Below, in pieces: positions 1-8,482 of a DNA stretch of 64,000 nucleotides (the stretch's first letter is position 1; every line of letters begins with the position of its first letter). Location of the stretch: the NCBI GenBank assembly GCA_012839475.1, contig DUNG01000007.1:124001-188000 (forward strand), written 5' to 3'. Both the position numbers and the translations under genes were made by a program. Below the pieces are notes generated by a model, which was not told where the DNA came from, ran no database searches, and saw only the letters and a program-made list of their open reading frames with translations. The DNA comes from Petrimonas sp. (lineage in GTDB: Bacteria; Bacteroidota; Bacteroidia; Bacteroidales; Dysgonomonadaceae).

Positions 1-501
1 AAAAAGTGTACCTGGGAACAGTTCAAGGTTGAACCCCACTTTGCCAATCAGTTTTTCGGGAACAGGACGATCAAGATCAACCGTGATGATTATCGCGTCA
101 CCTTCCCCGCGAACCTGAACAATATAGTTCAATACGAAATCAGGGTAAATCATTGGATTAAAACCTGTCATATGACGAGACGAGTCCGGAAACGATAAAT
201 GGGTGACAATCGTGTTTGAATCGATATTCGCATCCCGACTGTTTTGCTTGGGAACAGGTTGCCATTGGCCGGGCGTTGGTTCCAGACGGATATCTCCATT
301 TGTAGCCACGCGGTTACCATGCATGATGAGAGAGACTCCTCCCTGATGCCCCTCGGGATAAATATCGTCATAAGCCATTACATTTACACCATGGTTTTGA
401 AAATACCCCGAGTCTCCTAGTTTAAATTGTTGCCCGTAGAGAATATTGATGCTCAACAAGCTGCTGATACACAATAAAGAGAGAAATCGTTTTTTGTTCA
501 T
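1..501 (-). CDS. Secreted glycoside hydrolase family 9-like protein, N-terminal part only
   Basis: The reading frame starts at ATG 501 and runs off the left edge (167 codons seen). The first ~22 residues form a signal peptide (MNKKRFLSLLCISSLLSINI, then a YGQQ cut region), so the protein is exported. The following segment has a motif set (YPEGHQGG, RLEPTPGQWQPVPK, GFNPMIYP, DLDRPVPE, GKVGFNLELFPG) that I remember from the N-terminal domain preceding the Ig-like and catalytic domains of Bacteroidetes GH9-type proteins. That assignment rests on memory of the family; no catalytic residue lies inside the window. It is separated from the DUF169 gene by 15 bp and probably cotranscribed with it. Confidence 0.5.
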   Translation of the reverse strand, partial: MNKKRFLSLLCISSLLSINILYGQQFKLGDSGYFQNHGVNVMAYDDIYPEGHQGGVSLIMHGNRVATNGDIRLEPTPGQWQPVPKQNSRDANIDSNTIVTHLSFPDSSRHMTGFNPMIYPDFVLNYIVQVRGEGDAIIITVDLDRPVPEKLIGKVGFNLELFPGTLF

Positions 502-516
502 GTTGATAGGATGATA

Positions 517-1248
517 TTAGCAAGAGAGATTATCCTGAGTACTCCTGTTGATGCGTTTTTTAAGGATTGAGAAGGCTTTTTGAAACAGGGCGGAGTCGTT
601 CATGGTTCCCAACATCTCCTTGAACCTGCTCATCGGGATGGCGAAGGAGAGTTCATTTTCCGGGATCAAGGGGCGTGCCGAGGGATCAAGCATCCCCAAG
701 AAGCAACTTCTGCCCTTTTCGCGGTTCTCCTTAACGGCAAAGGTGATGATGCTCGCGCAGCCCGATGCAAACCGGGTTACGACAGCATCAGTGGAGTTGT
801 TATCGTAGAAGGCCCAAGTACATAGACCCGAAAGGGCATCGGGCGTGGCGAAAAAGAGCACTGCCTCGACCTTTTCCCAATCCTCCAGCTTGTCAACGCG
901 CACGAAATTGAGGTATGGTTTGTCGGACAGCGTTATACCCAATTCATTGGCGTACTCCTGTACCATCTTCGCTGTTTTCTTGTAATGTTCCACCCCGGAT
1001 ACAAACTGTGGCACGTACTCGGGCATCTCCCTGAAGGCAGTGTATGTACCACCACCGCCACACTTCACGTTTTCCGAGCACAGAGTTAAAAGATAGTCAT
1101 CACGCACCTTCGAGATAGCGCCAATAAAGCATCTCGGGATCCTTTTGATTTCGGTCACCGGTTCGTCACCGTACCAGAGGGCAATGGGAAGCGAGACCGA
1201 TGCTCCAAAAGCCTCTCTGTAACGATTGATAAATTCTGAAACGCTCAT
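517..1248 (-). CDS. DUF169 domain protein
   Basis: This 243-residue soluble protein fits the DUF169 family over its full length. Visible family features are the basic segment ending in RIPRCFIGA (residues ~36-45), the Cys/Gly-rich stretch CSENVKCGGGGTYTAF (~57-72), and a second Cys at the SGCASI motif (~164). There is no signal peptide or membrane segment. The biochemical role of DUF169 is not established; conserved cysteines suggest a metal or redox cofactor, which is inference. ATG 1248 is preceded by a GGAAG purine stretch. It lies between a nitroreductase gene and the GH9-like gene on the same strand. Confidence 0.8.
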   Translation of the reverse strand: MSVSEFINRYREAFGASVSLPIALWYGDEPVTEIKRIPRCFIGAISKVRDDYLLTLCSENVKCGGGGTYTAFREMPEYVPQFVSGVEHYKKTAKMVQEYANELGITLSDKPYLNFVRVDKLEDWEKVEAVLFFATPDALSGLCTWAFYDNNSTDAVVTRFASGCASIITFAVKENREKGRSCFLGMLDPSARPLIPENELSFAIPMSRFKEMLGTMNDSALFQKAFSILKKRINRSTQDNLSC

Positions 1249-1332
1249 CAGACTTCCGATTTAATTCGATTGGGTATTGATTGAGCTTTTAATTTGAAGA
1301 ACTTTCATTGTCAACTATTGGAGAACTTCACC

Positions 1333-1857
1333 TTACTCCATTTTGCCCCAATGAACCTTGCCCTCCATATCGCGGGGAACTTTAGGTTGTGGTTCCTGAA
1401 GGGGGTAGCCGAGTGAAATAACTGCTTCGATGTTGTACTTATCGGGTACGCCCAGTATCTTATGGAGCTTTTTGGTGGCCGGTTGGTCGTTCTCATCGAA
1501 TGCGCTGTTGACATTAGTCCAGCAGGCACCAAGACCTAAGTCGGCCGCCTGTAACAGGATATAGGTGGCGGCGATGCAGGCATCCTGCCGGTTGGTTTTG
1601 GGTGCCGCCTCAGTGTCTGATAGTACAGCAATGGCTGCCTGTCCCCTGGCTATATGGCCCGCGTAATTTTTCCGGAAGGTACTCAGCTCCTCAAGCTTTT
1701 CTTTGCCCTCTACGATAAACAGTTCCACGTCGTTCAGGTTGCTTGCCGTGGGCGCGTGAAAAACGGCGTCCACGATAGTCTGCAGCGTTTCCTTCGCGAT
1801 TGGTTTATCGCTGTATGACCTAACCGATCTCCTTTTTTTAATTAAATCTGTGAACAT
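1333..1857 (-). CDS. Nitroreductase-family FMN oxidoreductase
   Basis: A 174-residue nitroreductase-like flavoprotein. The N-terminal RRSVRSY motif (residues 9-15) is the usual FMN-phosphate-binding start of the family, HAPTASN (~34-40) is the second flavin contact and GLGACW (~110-115) a third. The open frame extends 27 codons upstream of ATG 1857, but that extension is basic and low-quality, while family members begin with this short MFTDLIKKRRSVR start, so 1857 is preferred. The protein is at the short end for the family. It would act in the cytosol reducing nitroaromatic or quinone-like compounds with NAD(P)H; the true substrate cannot be told from sequence. Confidence 0.85.
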   Translation of the reverse strand: MFTDLIKKRRSVRSYSDKPIAKETLQTIVDAVFHAPTASNLNDVELFIVEGKEKLEELSTFRKNYAGHIARGQAAIAVLSDTEAAPKTNRQDACIAATYILLQAADLGLGACWTNVNSAFDENDQPATKKLHKILGVPDKYNIEAVISLGYPLQEPQPKVPRDMEGKVHWGKME

Positions 1858-1962
1858 AGGTGTTATTATTTTGTTTGTTATTATCCTTTTTTGTACAAAA
1901 GGTCTCTGCAATGTACGCAATTTGTTTGAGAAATTCAAAACCAGGCTTTGATTGTCATAGAC

Positions 1963-2002
1963 AAGATCCCCTGTCAGGATTTTACTACTGGCAGGGGATC
2001 TT
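1963..2002 (-). terminator. Perfect 11-bp hairpin after the rubrerythrin gene
   Basis: AAGATCCCCTG (1963-1973) is the exact reverse complement of CAGGGGATCTT (1992-2002), with an 18-nt loop. It lies between the rubrerythrin stop (2099) and the nitroreductase start (1857). The U-tract on minus is poor (TTGTCT), so it may be a bidirectional or RNA-stabilising hairpin rather than a classic intrinsic terminator. Confidence 0.5.
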
Positions 2003-2098
2003 CTTTGATATTGATAACTTCAAGACTGTAATTGAACGGCAACCAGAGCTACCTTATCCGTTTTGGCAGGTTATTCTTGAAACTGCACGTATTTCCGG

Positions 2099-2677
2099 CT
2101 AATAATATTTGTCGCATTTAACCTCGAAATAGGCTTGCGAGTGTAAGCAAGCGGGACATTCTTCCACCGCTTCTTTACCCACGTGAACATACCCGCAATT
2201 GCGACATTGCCACTCGATCTCCTCATCGCGCGAGAATACCGTTTCGTCTTTCACCCTTTGCAACAGCTTCAAGTAGCGTTCTTCATGAATGGCCTCGGCT
2301 TTCGCGATCATCCGGTACATCTTGGCGATATCTTCAAACCCCTCCTCTTCGGCAACATCGGCGAAGTGAGGATAGAGTTCTGTCCACTCTTCGTTTTCCC
2401 CGGCAGCCGCGGCTTCCAGGTTTTCGGCTGTTGTTCCGATAACCCCTGCCGGGAAGGTAGAGGTGATTTCCAGCATGCCACCTTCCAGGTACTTAAACAT
2501 CCGTTTCGCATGCTCTTTCTCCTGCTCTGCGGTTTCCATGAAGATGGCCGCGATTTGCTTGTAACCTTCTTTATCGGCCTCTTTGGCGAAATAGGTGTAG
2601 CGCATTCTCGCCTGGGATTCCCCGGCAAACGATTTCATCAGGTTTTTTTCTGTCTGGGTTCCTTTGATACTTTTCAT
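2099..2677 (-). CDS. rbr: Rubrerythrin
   Basis: A 192-residue classical rubrerythrin: an N-terminal ferritin-like diiron domain followed by a C-terminal rubredoxin domain. Diiron ligands are recognisable at Glu20 (AGESQAR), Glu53/His56 (EQEKEHAK) and Glu128/His131 (KAEAIHEER). The rubredoxin iron site is Cys158-x-x-Cys161 and Cys174-x-x-Cys177. The enzyme reduces hydrogen peroxide in the cytosol of anaerobes, taking electrons from rubredoxin or NADH oxidoreductases. Length and order are normal. A TATCTTTG -7 box lies 120 bp upstream, and a strong hairpin follows the gene, so it is probably monocistronic. Its presence suits an anaerobic or microaerophilic host. Confidence 0.96.
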   Translation of the reverse strand: MKSIKGTQTEKNLMKSFAGESQARMRYTYFAKEADKEGYKQIAAIFMETAEQEKEHAKRMFKYLEGGMLEITSTFPAGVIGTTAENLEAAAAGENEEWTELYPHFADVAEEEGFEDIAKMYRMIAKAEAIHEERYLKLLQRVKDETVFSRDEEIEWQCRNCGYVHVGKEAVEECPACLHSQAYFEVKCDKYY

Positions 2678-2796
2678 ACGATTACTTCATTTAATTGTTC
2701 GGTGTGTGAAACTTTTGATGTGTAATGATAATCGCGAACACGTTGGTTTCATACGACTATTATGTTAATAGTTTTGATCGATACGAATTCCTTTTA

Positions 2797-2804
2797 CAAA
2801 GATA
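2797..2804 (-). promoter_or_regulatory. Candidate -7 box of the rubrerythrin promoter
   Basis: On the minus strand this reads TATCTTTG, an exact match to the Bacteroidetes -7 consensus TAnnTTTG. I see no good TTTG -33 box at the expected ~20-nt spacing, so the call is tentative. The implied leader is about 110 nt. The rest of 2678-3011 contains no gene I can support. Confidence 0.35.
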
Positions 2805-3011
2805 CAAATTTCGAGATATAAACCTGCTTTAATACTTCATCTGTAACCGTTTTAAAGAAGCATTTACGCCGATATGACAATAACTGTTTGCATGTCAGGT
2901 GAATGCATGTTTTGTTCGGTCATTCATGGAGCTTTTACCCTCCATTTTTTCGCGTTTTATCTTTCTGTCTTTTCGTGCACCAACCCCAAAGAGTGGACAC
3001 GAAAATCGACT

Positions 3012-3121
3012 TTATCTTTTAATCATTCCATCTTCCAGTTGCACGATTCGCTTGCCATAGGCGGCGAACTTTTCGTTATGCGTTACCTGGATAATGGTCA
3101 TGCCCTCCTCGTGCAGTTGAC
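3012..3121 (-). pseudogene. Truncated C-terminus of a LolD/MacB-type ABC ATPase
   Basis: Read on minus, the segment encodes ...LHEEGMTIIQVTHNEKFAAYG, then KRIVQLEDGMIKR and a TAA stop at 3012-3014. This is the H-loop (VTHN) and terminal strand of an ATPase of the LolD/MacB exporter class; compare VTHSQHD in the intact ATPase at 13768-14445. Everything upstream (Walker A, signature, Walker B) is missing: at ~3121 the frame joins directly to the end of a dispersed repeat (3122-3208). It is a deletion remnant of a second ATPase that would have lain just after the permease at 3222-5633. Confidence 0.8.
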
Positions 3122-3147
3122 GCTCCTAAGAAATTCGCTGACGCGCT

Positions 3148-3208
3148 TTTTCTGGCGTCGCTCGGCAAAGCTCAAGCAAGCTTGGTTCTGCTCTCGCTCC
3201 TAAGAAAA
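3148..3208 (+). repeat. Type II palindromic element (61 bp), copy A
   Basis: The ends TTTTCT (3148-3153) and AGAAAA (3203-3208) are inverted repeats; the centre holds CAAGC-AA-GCTTG. Between them are the fixed segments CGGCAAAGCT and TTCTGCTCTCGCTCC. The same 61-bp layout recurs at 19348-19408. The tail of a second, truncated copy (3122-3147) abuts it on the left, joined to the ATPase remnant. Confidence 0.7.
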
Positions 3209-3221
3209 TTGTTAATTGATA

Positions 3222-5633
3222 TCATTCATATTTAAGTGATTCTACGGGGTTGCGCAGTGCGGCTTTCAACGAGTTGAGGACGGCCATGGCACTTACCAGC
3301 AGGAGGATGCCGATGCCCGTTACAAGAAAGACGTACCAATGAAGTGATATCTGCTTTACAAAATTGTTTAACCACCCGGAGGCTAAGTACCACGCCCCCG
3401 CCAGACCTAAAATAACCGATGGGATGGCTATCTTCCATATATCAGTCACGAATATGCGAACGATATTGTTCACGGTTGCGCCGTTGATTTTGCGAATGGC
3501 AAGGCTCTTGCGGCTTCGGGCGATCTCATCGTTCAAGTAGCCTATCAGCCCGATAACGGTAATTAGCAAAATCACGAAGCCTCCCGCATAAAGGGCGTTC
3601 CTGAATCCTTTTTGGGCCTGGTAACTGCCTTCCTGCACGGTTGCGAGGCTGTACACCTTGGGTTCGCCGCGAGGAATAGCGTTACTGAAAATTTCGTTGA
3701 ACTTCTGCATTACATTAGCATGTCGACCTTGCCCGGTTTTGATAAGGATATAGAACGTGTAGCTGGGATACTTTTGATACTTTTCGATAAACTGTTCCCG
3801 CGGTTGGAAGAAAAAGACCGATGGACGCGTATCGTTGTCGTTTAATGTGCCATTGACCAGGTCACCAAAAACACCTGTAATGTTGGATGCCCCCAGTGGA
3901 TTATGTTCAGACACCTCGATGCTTTTCCCTACCACGCCATCGTTCCAACCGTTGTTCATGACCAGCAGATCGGCACCGCGTTGACTGATCATCACGTCGT
4001 TGGGTGCCGAAACATCGCTCCGGAAAGCCTGCCCCGATAGAACGGGGATATTCAGCACGGCAAAGTAGTTATCATCCACTTCGTAGTAGTCCGCCACGTT
4101 GAACAACGACTGTTGCCCGTCAGGGGAGAAAACGTTATTGCCCGAAGGGCTGTTTATTGGCACATTGTATCCCAATCCTACCCTCTCCACTTCGGGCAAT
4201 GCTTCCAAATCGTTGAGAACAGATTGCAATTTACCAGGGGCTATTCCGCTTACAGGGCTGTAGTAGACACCTTCGACATCGTACCCGTGATTTGAGTTTT
4301 TCATCTTATTGTACTGCAGGCTCACCACCAAAAGCATGGCCGTGATAATAGCTACACCCACGAACTGCACTGCCAGCAGCCCCTTTTTCCACCGCATGCT
4401 TTTTGCCCGGTAGCTCCTGAAAACTTCGGCCACTGGAATCCGCGCGAAAACCTTGCCGGGCAGGTAGCCCACCAGGAAAACTATCACGCACAGGATAAGC
4501 AAAACGGGTATGATCACGTGAGTGTTAAGCATAGAGGTGAGGCTGTGTACGACCTGAGACTCCACGAATGGTTTGGCTATCAGTATGATTGCAAAGGCGA
4601 ATAGCAACGAGAGTATGAACAGCAGGGCGTTCTCGATAAAAATCATGGCTTGTAAATCTCGTTTTTCAGCACCGTAGCATTTGTAAATGGCGGACGTTTT
4701 AGGGCGATTTACCAGCGTGCTCACCGTGAGCAGGAGATAGTTCATGATAGAGACAAACAGCACGATGAACGCTATGGCACTCATGATAACTATCATATCT
4801 TTCGCCTGATTGGAAAAGAACTTTTGCAGCGACTCGAAGCTGTAGTTCAACTTCACTCCGTTTTCTCGTTCAAGCTCTTCTATATTCTGATGTTTCTCCT
4901 GCATGGCACGTACGGCGGGTGCGATACTTTCGGGCGTTGCACCTTTTTCTAGTTTTACCACCGTCATATAGCGGTCGTTGCCGAGCCAGTTGTTTGATCC
5001 GTCCCACGTGAAATTGCCGATAGAGACCATCGAGACGGCGATATCGAACGGGTAGTTGCTGTTTTCGGGGAACTTTTCGAAAATTCCACCGATGGTAAGC
5101 TTTTTACCCGGGTAGTTTTTTAACTCTATAATCTGTCCCGTTACATCTCCGCCCATGTTGTTTGCTATCTCGCTCGACACCATGCAGGTCATAGGACTTT
5201 TCAGTATCTCCGCGGCGCTGCTCCCCGCTAACATGGGGCGAGGCATTAATTCGTGTAAACATTCGTCGGCCAGTACGAACTTTGCGCTGTAGACCCGGTC
5301 CGTTTCGGAGAAAAAATCCAATCTCCCACCCATGGGGGTAATCCTCGTGGCGGCCTCAATGCCCGGTACCTCAGCTTTCAGGCCGGGACCGATGGCACCG
5401 CTCACTCGCGGGTAGACGGTCAATTCTTCCGATGACTGGTCGAGCTTGGCCACAGAGTTTACCACGTATAGCCTGTTGGAATCGGGATAGAAGCTGTCGA
5501 AGCTGTAATAGTAAAACACTTCGGCTAATAATATCAGTCCGAACGCCAACCCGGTGGCGAGTGATACGATTCGCGCGGTAGAATGTTCTCCCTTGCGAAA
5601 CAGTTTTCTAAAAGCAAATTTTAAGTATCTCAT
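3222..5633 (-). CDS. FtsX/MacB-type ABC exporter permease (most divergent of five)
   Basis: An 803-residue permease with the duplicated architecture common in Bacteroidota: TM1 (~20-42), a large periplasmic MacB_PCD-like domain, three TMs (~282-393) forming the first FtsX domain, TM5 (~418-440), a second periplasmic domain, and three closing TMs (~675-800). It would export its substrate, or transmit mechanical force to the periplasm, with a LolD-type ATPase. Its C-terminus (NPVESLKYE) matches the family but its last 80 residues lack the near-identical block shared by the other four permeases here. The ATPase stub directly downstream suggests it once had its own ATPase partner. Confidence 0.9.
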   Translation of the reverse strand: MRYLKFAFRKLFRKGEHSTARIVSLATGLAFGLILLAEVFYYYSFDSFYPDSNRLYVVNSVAKLDQSSEELTVYPRVSGAIGPGLKAEVPGIEAATRITPMGGRLDFFSETDRVYSAKFVLADECLHELMPRPMLAGSSAAEILKSPMTCMVSSEIANNMGGDVTGQIIELKNYPGKKLTIGGIFEKFPENSNYPFDIAVSMVSIGNFTWDGSNNWLGNDRYMTVVKLEKGATPESIAPAVRAMQEKHQNIEELERENGVKLNYSFESLQKFFSNQAKDMIVIMSAIAFIVLFVSIMNYLLLTVSTLVNRPKTSAIYKCYGAEKRDLQAMIFIENALLFILSLLFAFAIILIAKPFVESQVVHSLTSMLNTHVIIPVLLILCVIVFLVGYLPGKVFARIPVAEVFRSYRAKSMRWKKGLLAVQFVGVAIITAMLLVVSLQYNKMKNSNHGYDVEGVYYSPVSGIAPGKLQSVLNDLEALPEVERVGLGYNVPINSPSGNNVFSPDGQQSLFNVADYYEVDDNYFAVLNIPVLSGQAFRSDVSAPNDVMISQRGADLLVMNNGWNDGVVGKSIEVSEHNPLGASNITGVFGDLVNGTLNDNDTRPSVFFFQPREQFIEKYQKYPSYTFYILIKTGQGRHANVMQKFNEIFSNAIPRGEPKVYSLATVQEGSYQAQKGFRNALYAGGFVILLITVIGLIGYLNDEIARSRKSLAIRKINGATVNNIVRIFVTDIWKIAIPSVILGLAGAWYLASGWLNNFVKQISLHWYVFLVTGIGILLLVSAMAVLNSLKAALRNPVESLKYE

Positions 5634-5634
5634 T

Positions 5635-5678
5635 TTTAATCAATTATCAATTAGTGATTAGCAATGTGTAGTTTGCAA
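5635..5678. repeat. Heptamer-like AT-rich repeat, degenerate
   Basis: CAATTATCAATTAG, GCAATGTG and GCAATT units with roughly 7-nt phase lie between the permease start (5633) and the deleted four-helix-bundle gene. The same layout precedes the intact copy at 10800-10846. Confidence 0.5.
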
Positions 5679-5843
5679 TTATTCTGTTGAGCTTTTGATG
5701 ATTGTGAATAGTAGTCTGCACAATTCATCTGCGTCATAAAAGATAGATTCAAATTCCTTTTTTTCTTGAGACAAATGTTTGTATAAGTTCACTATGCGAA
5801 CTGCAAAATCAAACGATTTATCTTGCACCACATTCTCTTTCAT
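5679..5843 (-). pseudogene. Internally deleted copy of the four-helix-bundle (S23-like) gene
   Basis: ATG at 5843 and TAA at 5679-5681 give 54 codons. Residues 1-31 (MKENVVQDKSFDFAVRIVNL...KKEF) match the start of the intact gene at 10847-11194, and the rest (ESIFYDADELCRLLFTIIKS, then STE) matches its end. About 61 residues (183 bp) are missing, exactly in frame, and the join falls at KEF, a short motif present at both borders in the intact gene. This looks like deletion between 8-bp direct repeats (ArGArTTTG). Two of four helices are lost, so normal function is unlikely, though the frame is still open. Confidence 0.85.
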
Positions 5844-5883
5844 AATTTTTTATAATTATTCATTGCACATTCACTAACGCGCC

Positions 5884-6022
5884 TTTTCTGTCGTCGCTTG
5901 GCAAAGTTTTACTACGCAACACTTTTGCTCGTCGTGGCCGAATCCGAGCACGCTCGTCTTCTGCTCACCGACTTAATGCAAAAGCTCAAACAAGCTTGGC
6001 TCTGCTCTCGCTCCTAAGAAAA
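5884..6022 (+). repeat. Type II palindromic element interrupted by a type I element
   Basis: The left part (TTTTCT 5884-5889 to GGCAAAG ~5906) and right part (CTCAAACAAGCTTGG ~5985 to AGAAAA 6017-6022) together make one type II element like 3148-3208. Its middle is broken by about 75 bp containing the type I element at 5921-5985. AAAG occurs at both junctions, resembling a short target duplication. Confidence 0.65.
5921..5985 (+). repeat. Type I covarying palindromic element (65 bp), copy B
   Basis: Three nested inverted repeats: outer ACTTTTGC (5921-5928) with GCAAAAGC (5978-5985), 7 pairs; middle GTCG (5931-5934) with CGAC (5969-5972); inner CGAGC (5945-5949) with GCTCG (5952-5956). Unpaired segments TC, TGGCCGAATC, TCTTCTGCTC and TTAA are those of the copies at 19268-19333 and 47185-47250, while the paired bases differ. 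Confidence 0.75.
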
Positions 6023-6056
6023 TTGTTAATTGCACATTGTACATTGTTAATTGAAT
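6023..6056. repeat. ATT-anchored heptamer array
   Basis: Units ATTGTTA, ATTGCAC, ATTGTAC, ATTGTTA and ATTG follow each other at exactly 7-nt spacing, ending next to the permease stop codon at 6057. Confidence 0.7.
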
Positions 6057-8429
6057 TTATTCATAGCGCAGCGCTTCCACCGGGTTACGTGTAGCCGCCC
6101 GCCAGCTTTGCCAACTAACGGTTAGTAACGCCACGACAAGTGCCACGAATCCTGCCAAAACAAATATCCACCAACTGAGGGCGGTTTTGTAAGCGAAGTT
6201 TTCGAGCCATTTGGTCATCGTGTAATATGCTAATGGTGTAGCTATTACAAAGGCGATAACAATCCATTTGATGAAACCTTTATTGAGCAGTGTTACTATT
6301 TCGGTAATCGTGGCACCGTTAATTTTTCGGATGCCGATCTCTTTGGTGCGGTATTGCGACGTGAAAATGGACAATCCCAATATTCCCAAAACGGATATCA
6401 CAAGCGAAAGGAGGCTGAAGAACGAAATCAGATTCACTTGACGGTCTTCTTTCGCGTACAAAAGATTCAGGTTGTCATCAAGAAAATAGTATCGAATCGG
6501 TTCATTGGGACTTAGTTTGTTATATACCCGCGTAATGTAATCGACGGCAGATTGGGTGTCACCTTCGGTGAGTTTCACGTTTATCCAAGACCAGAATGTG
6601 CCGGGATGATACCTGAATGTGAACGGTTCTACATTCTCGCGCAACGATACGAAATTGAAATCTTCAATGACCCCTACCACCTGAAATGTCATCGGGTTGC
6701 CTTCGTTATCGTATTTCTTAAGATGCGAGCCGACTTCTAATCCGTATTTCTTCTTGGCGGCTTCGTTGATAATCATGCTCTCCAACTCGGCTTCACCCTC
6801 TTTCAGAAAACCACGTCCTTCCAACAAATGAAAATTCATCATCTTCATATATTCGCCATCTACATACCAGAGCCAAGTTTGAATGAGTTCATCGTTAACT
6901 TGAAATCCTTCCTGATTGGACGGGATGCCCGGAATGCCACTCGACAAAGAAACGGTTTTCACCAACGGATTTTGTTGCAAATCGGTTTTAAAAGCATCGA
7001 TGTTGTTCAACAAATCTTCGGTGGGCGAGATGATCATCACGTTCTCCTTGTCGAAACCCAGCGATGTGGTTTTCATATAATCCACCTGTTTAATCGTGAG
7101 GATCGATATGGCAATAAGCAGAATGGTTGCCGTGAACTGCACCACCGTGAGCCACCCGCGCGATGTTTGGCGGGTAATGGCGTGACGTTTTTTCACCGCG
7201 TCCATTGGTGCGATGGTAATGCTGCCGAAAGCCGGTGCCAAGGCACCAATAATACCGACAGCCAAGGCAACGCCAAAAAGCAAAAGCAAAACGAAAGCCG
7301 ATGCCTGAAAATTTAAGGAATACTCGAAAAGTTTTATGCCAAAATGATGGTTTACTATCATGGCAAGTAACAAAGCAATGAGAAACGATACACCGGAAAC
7401 AAACACGCTTTCTATAATATTCGTCATCAGAATTTGTCGACGGCTGTTTCCCAAGATACGTGTTACTCCGATGTTTTTTATTCGTTTAGGCAGCGTGGCG
7501 GTAGCGAAGTTGATGTAATTGAGCATCGCGATAATCAAAATAAACAGGCCTACCACGAAAAGTGTATTTACTGAAGATTGACTGTTGGTATTGAATAGCG
7601 GGTTCTCGGCTACCTCTTTCGCGAAACGAAGTTTAGAAAGCGGGCGAACGATGATTTCGGCTCTTTCGTTGTTTTTGTCAAAAAAATCGTACTTTTCTTT
7701 CAAGATGTCTATTCCGTTAATGCGTGTCTGCAGATCAGATGCCGTTGTGCCGGGCTTCACTTTGATAAATTCGGGAAAATTGACTATCCCCCATGTTTTG
7801 TACGACTCTGCAATCCAACCTTCGGTGGGAAACGCCATGATAACAGGCGCATCAAAAAGCGAGTTTTTGGGTGGGGTTCGAAAAACACCCGTTACCGTGT
7901 ACTCCTCGCCATTGGTAGTAAATGTTTTTGTTATTGCATCGGTCGTTCCCCATAATTTTAGCGCGAAGGCGTCGGAAACAATTGCCGAATGGGGTTCCGA
8001 AAGCGGCGAAGAGCTTGTAGAACGTAGGAAATCGAAGGTAAACACATCCGTTAAATGTTTGTCGGCAATGGCGTAATCCTCGTAACTTTGCTGTTTTTCT
8101 CCCTCTTGGGTCCATTCAAAAAGAAATTCGCCCCATTTGCCCCACGGCATATAGGTGGTTGTAGCCACTACTTCGGAGAGTTGTTCGTTAATCACATCCT
8201 TGGTTTGCCCTGCCATATAGACGGACGTTTTATCTTTTCCGGGTGATTTTATTTCAAGGCGGTAAATATTATCGGCATCTTGGTGATAGGTATCGAAACT
8301 ATATTCTGTCCACACGTACAACATAATGATGATGAATGCTGTAAATGCCGTTATAAGTCCCACGAAGTTAAAAATCGTGGAAATTTTGGATAATCTGAGA
8401 TTTCGAAAAATTGTTTTTAAAATACGCAT
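6057..8429 (-). CDS. FtsX/MacB-type ABC exporter permease
   Basis: A 790-residue permease: TM1 (~15-40), periplasmic domain, TMs ~288-312, ~346-367 and ~380-402, TM5 ~426-446, second periplasmic domain, then TMs near 672-695, 725-745 and 757-776. The family hallmark before the sixth TM loop, EIGIRKINGATITEI, is intact. The C-terminal ~80 residues (FAYKTALSWW to NPVEALRYE) are nearly the same as in the permeases at 8483, 11275 and 15473. It lacks its own ATPase and presumably shares the one at 13768-14445. The substrate is unknown. Confidence 0.92.
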   Translation of the reverse strand: MRILKTIFRNLRLSKISTIFNFVGLITAFTAFIIIMLYVWTEYSFDTYHQDADNIYRLEIKSPGKDKTSVYMAGQTKDVINEQLSEVVATTTYMPWGKWGEFLFEWTQEGEKQQSYEDYAIADKHLTDVFTFDFLRSTSSSPLSEPHSAIVSDAFALKLWGTTDAITKTFTTNGEEYTVTGVFRTPPKNSLFDAPVIMAFPTEGWIAESYKTWGIVNFPEFIKVKPGTTASDLQTRINGIDILKEKYDFFDKNNERAEIIVRPLSKLRFAKEVAENPLFNTNSQSSVNTLFVVGLFILIIAMLNYINFATATLPKRIKNIGVTRILGNSRRQILMTNIIESVFVSGVSFLIALLLAMIVNHHFGIKLFEYSLNFQASAFVLLLLFGVALAVGIIGALAPAFGSITIAPMDAVKKRHAITRQTSRGWLTVVQFTATILLIAISILTIKQVDYMKTTSLGFDKENVMIISPTEDLLNNIDAFKTDLQQNPLVKTVSLSSGIPGIPSNQEGFQVNDELIQTWLWYVDGEYMKMMNFHLLEGRGFLKEGEAELESMIINEAAKKKYGLEVGSHLKKYDNEGNPMTFQVVGVIEDFNFVSLRENVEPFTFRYHPGTFWSWINVKLTEGDTQSAVDYITRVYNKLSPNEPIRYYFLDDNLNLLYAKEDRQVNLISFFSLLSLVISVLGILGLSIFTSQYRTKEIGIRKINGATITEIVTLLNKGFIKWIVIAFVIATPLAYYTMTKWLENFAYKTALSWWIFVLAGFVALVVALLTVSWQSWRAATRNPVEALRYE

Positions 8430-8482
8430 AATGTATAGAGGGTTGTATTATAGACTTCTTTTAAATGAGACCATGCAAATTC

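Noticed and set aside
2874..3203. Plus-strand 109-codon open frame
   Set aside because: Its middle is the antisense of the ATPase remnant and its end is a palindromic repeat; it is not a gene.
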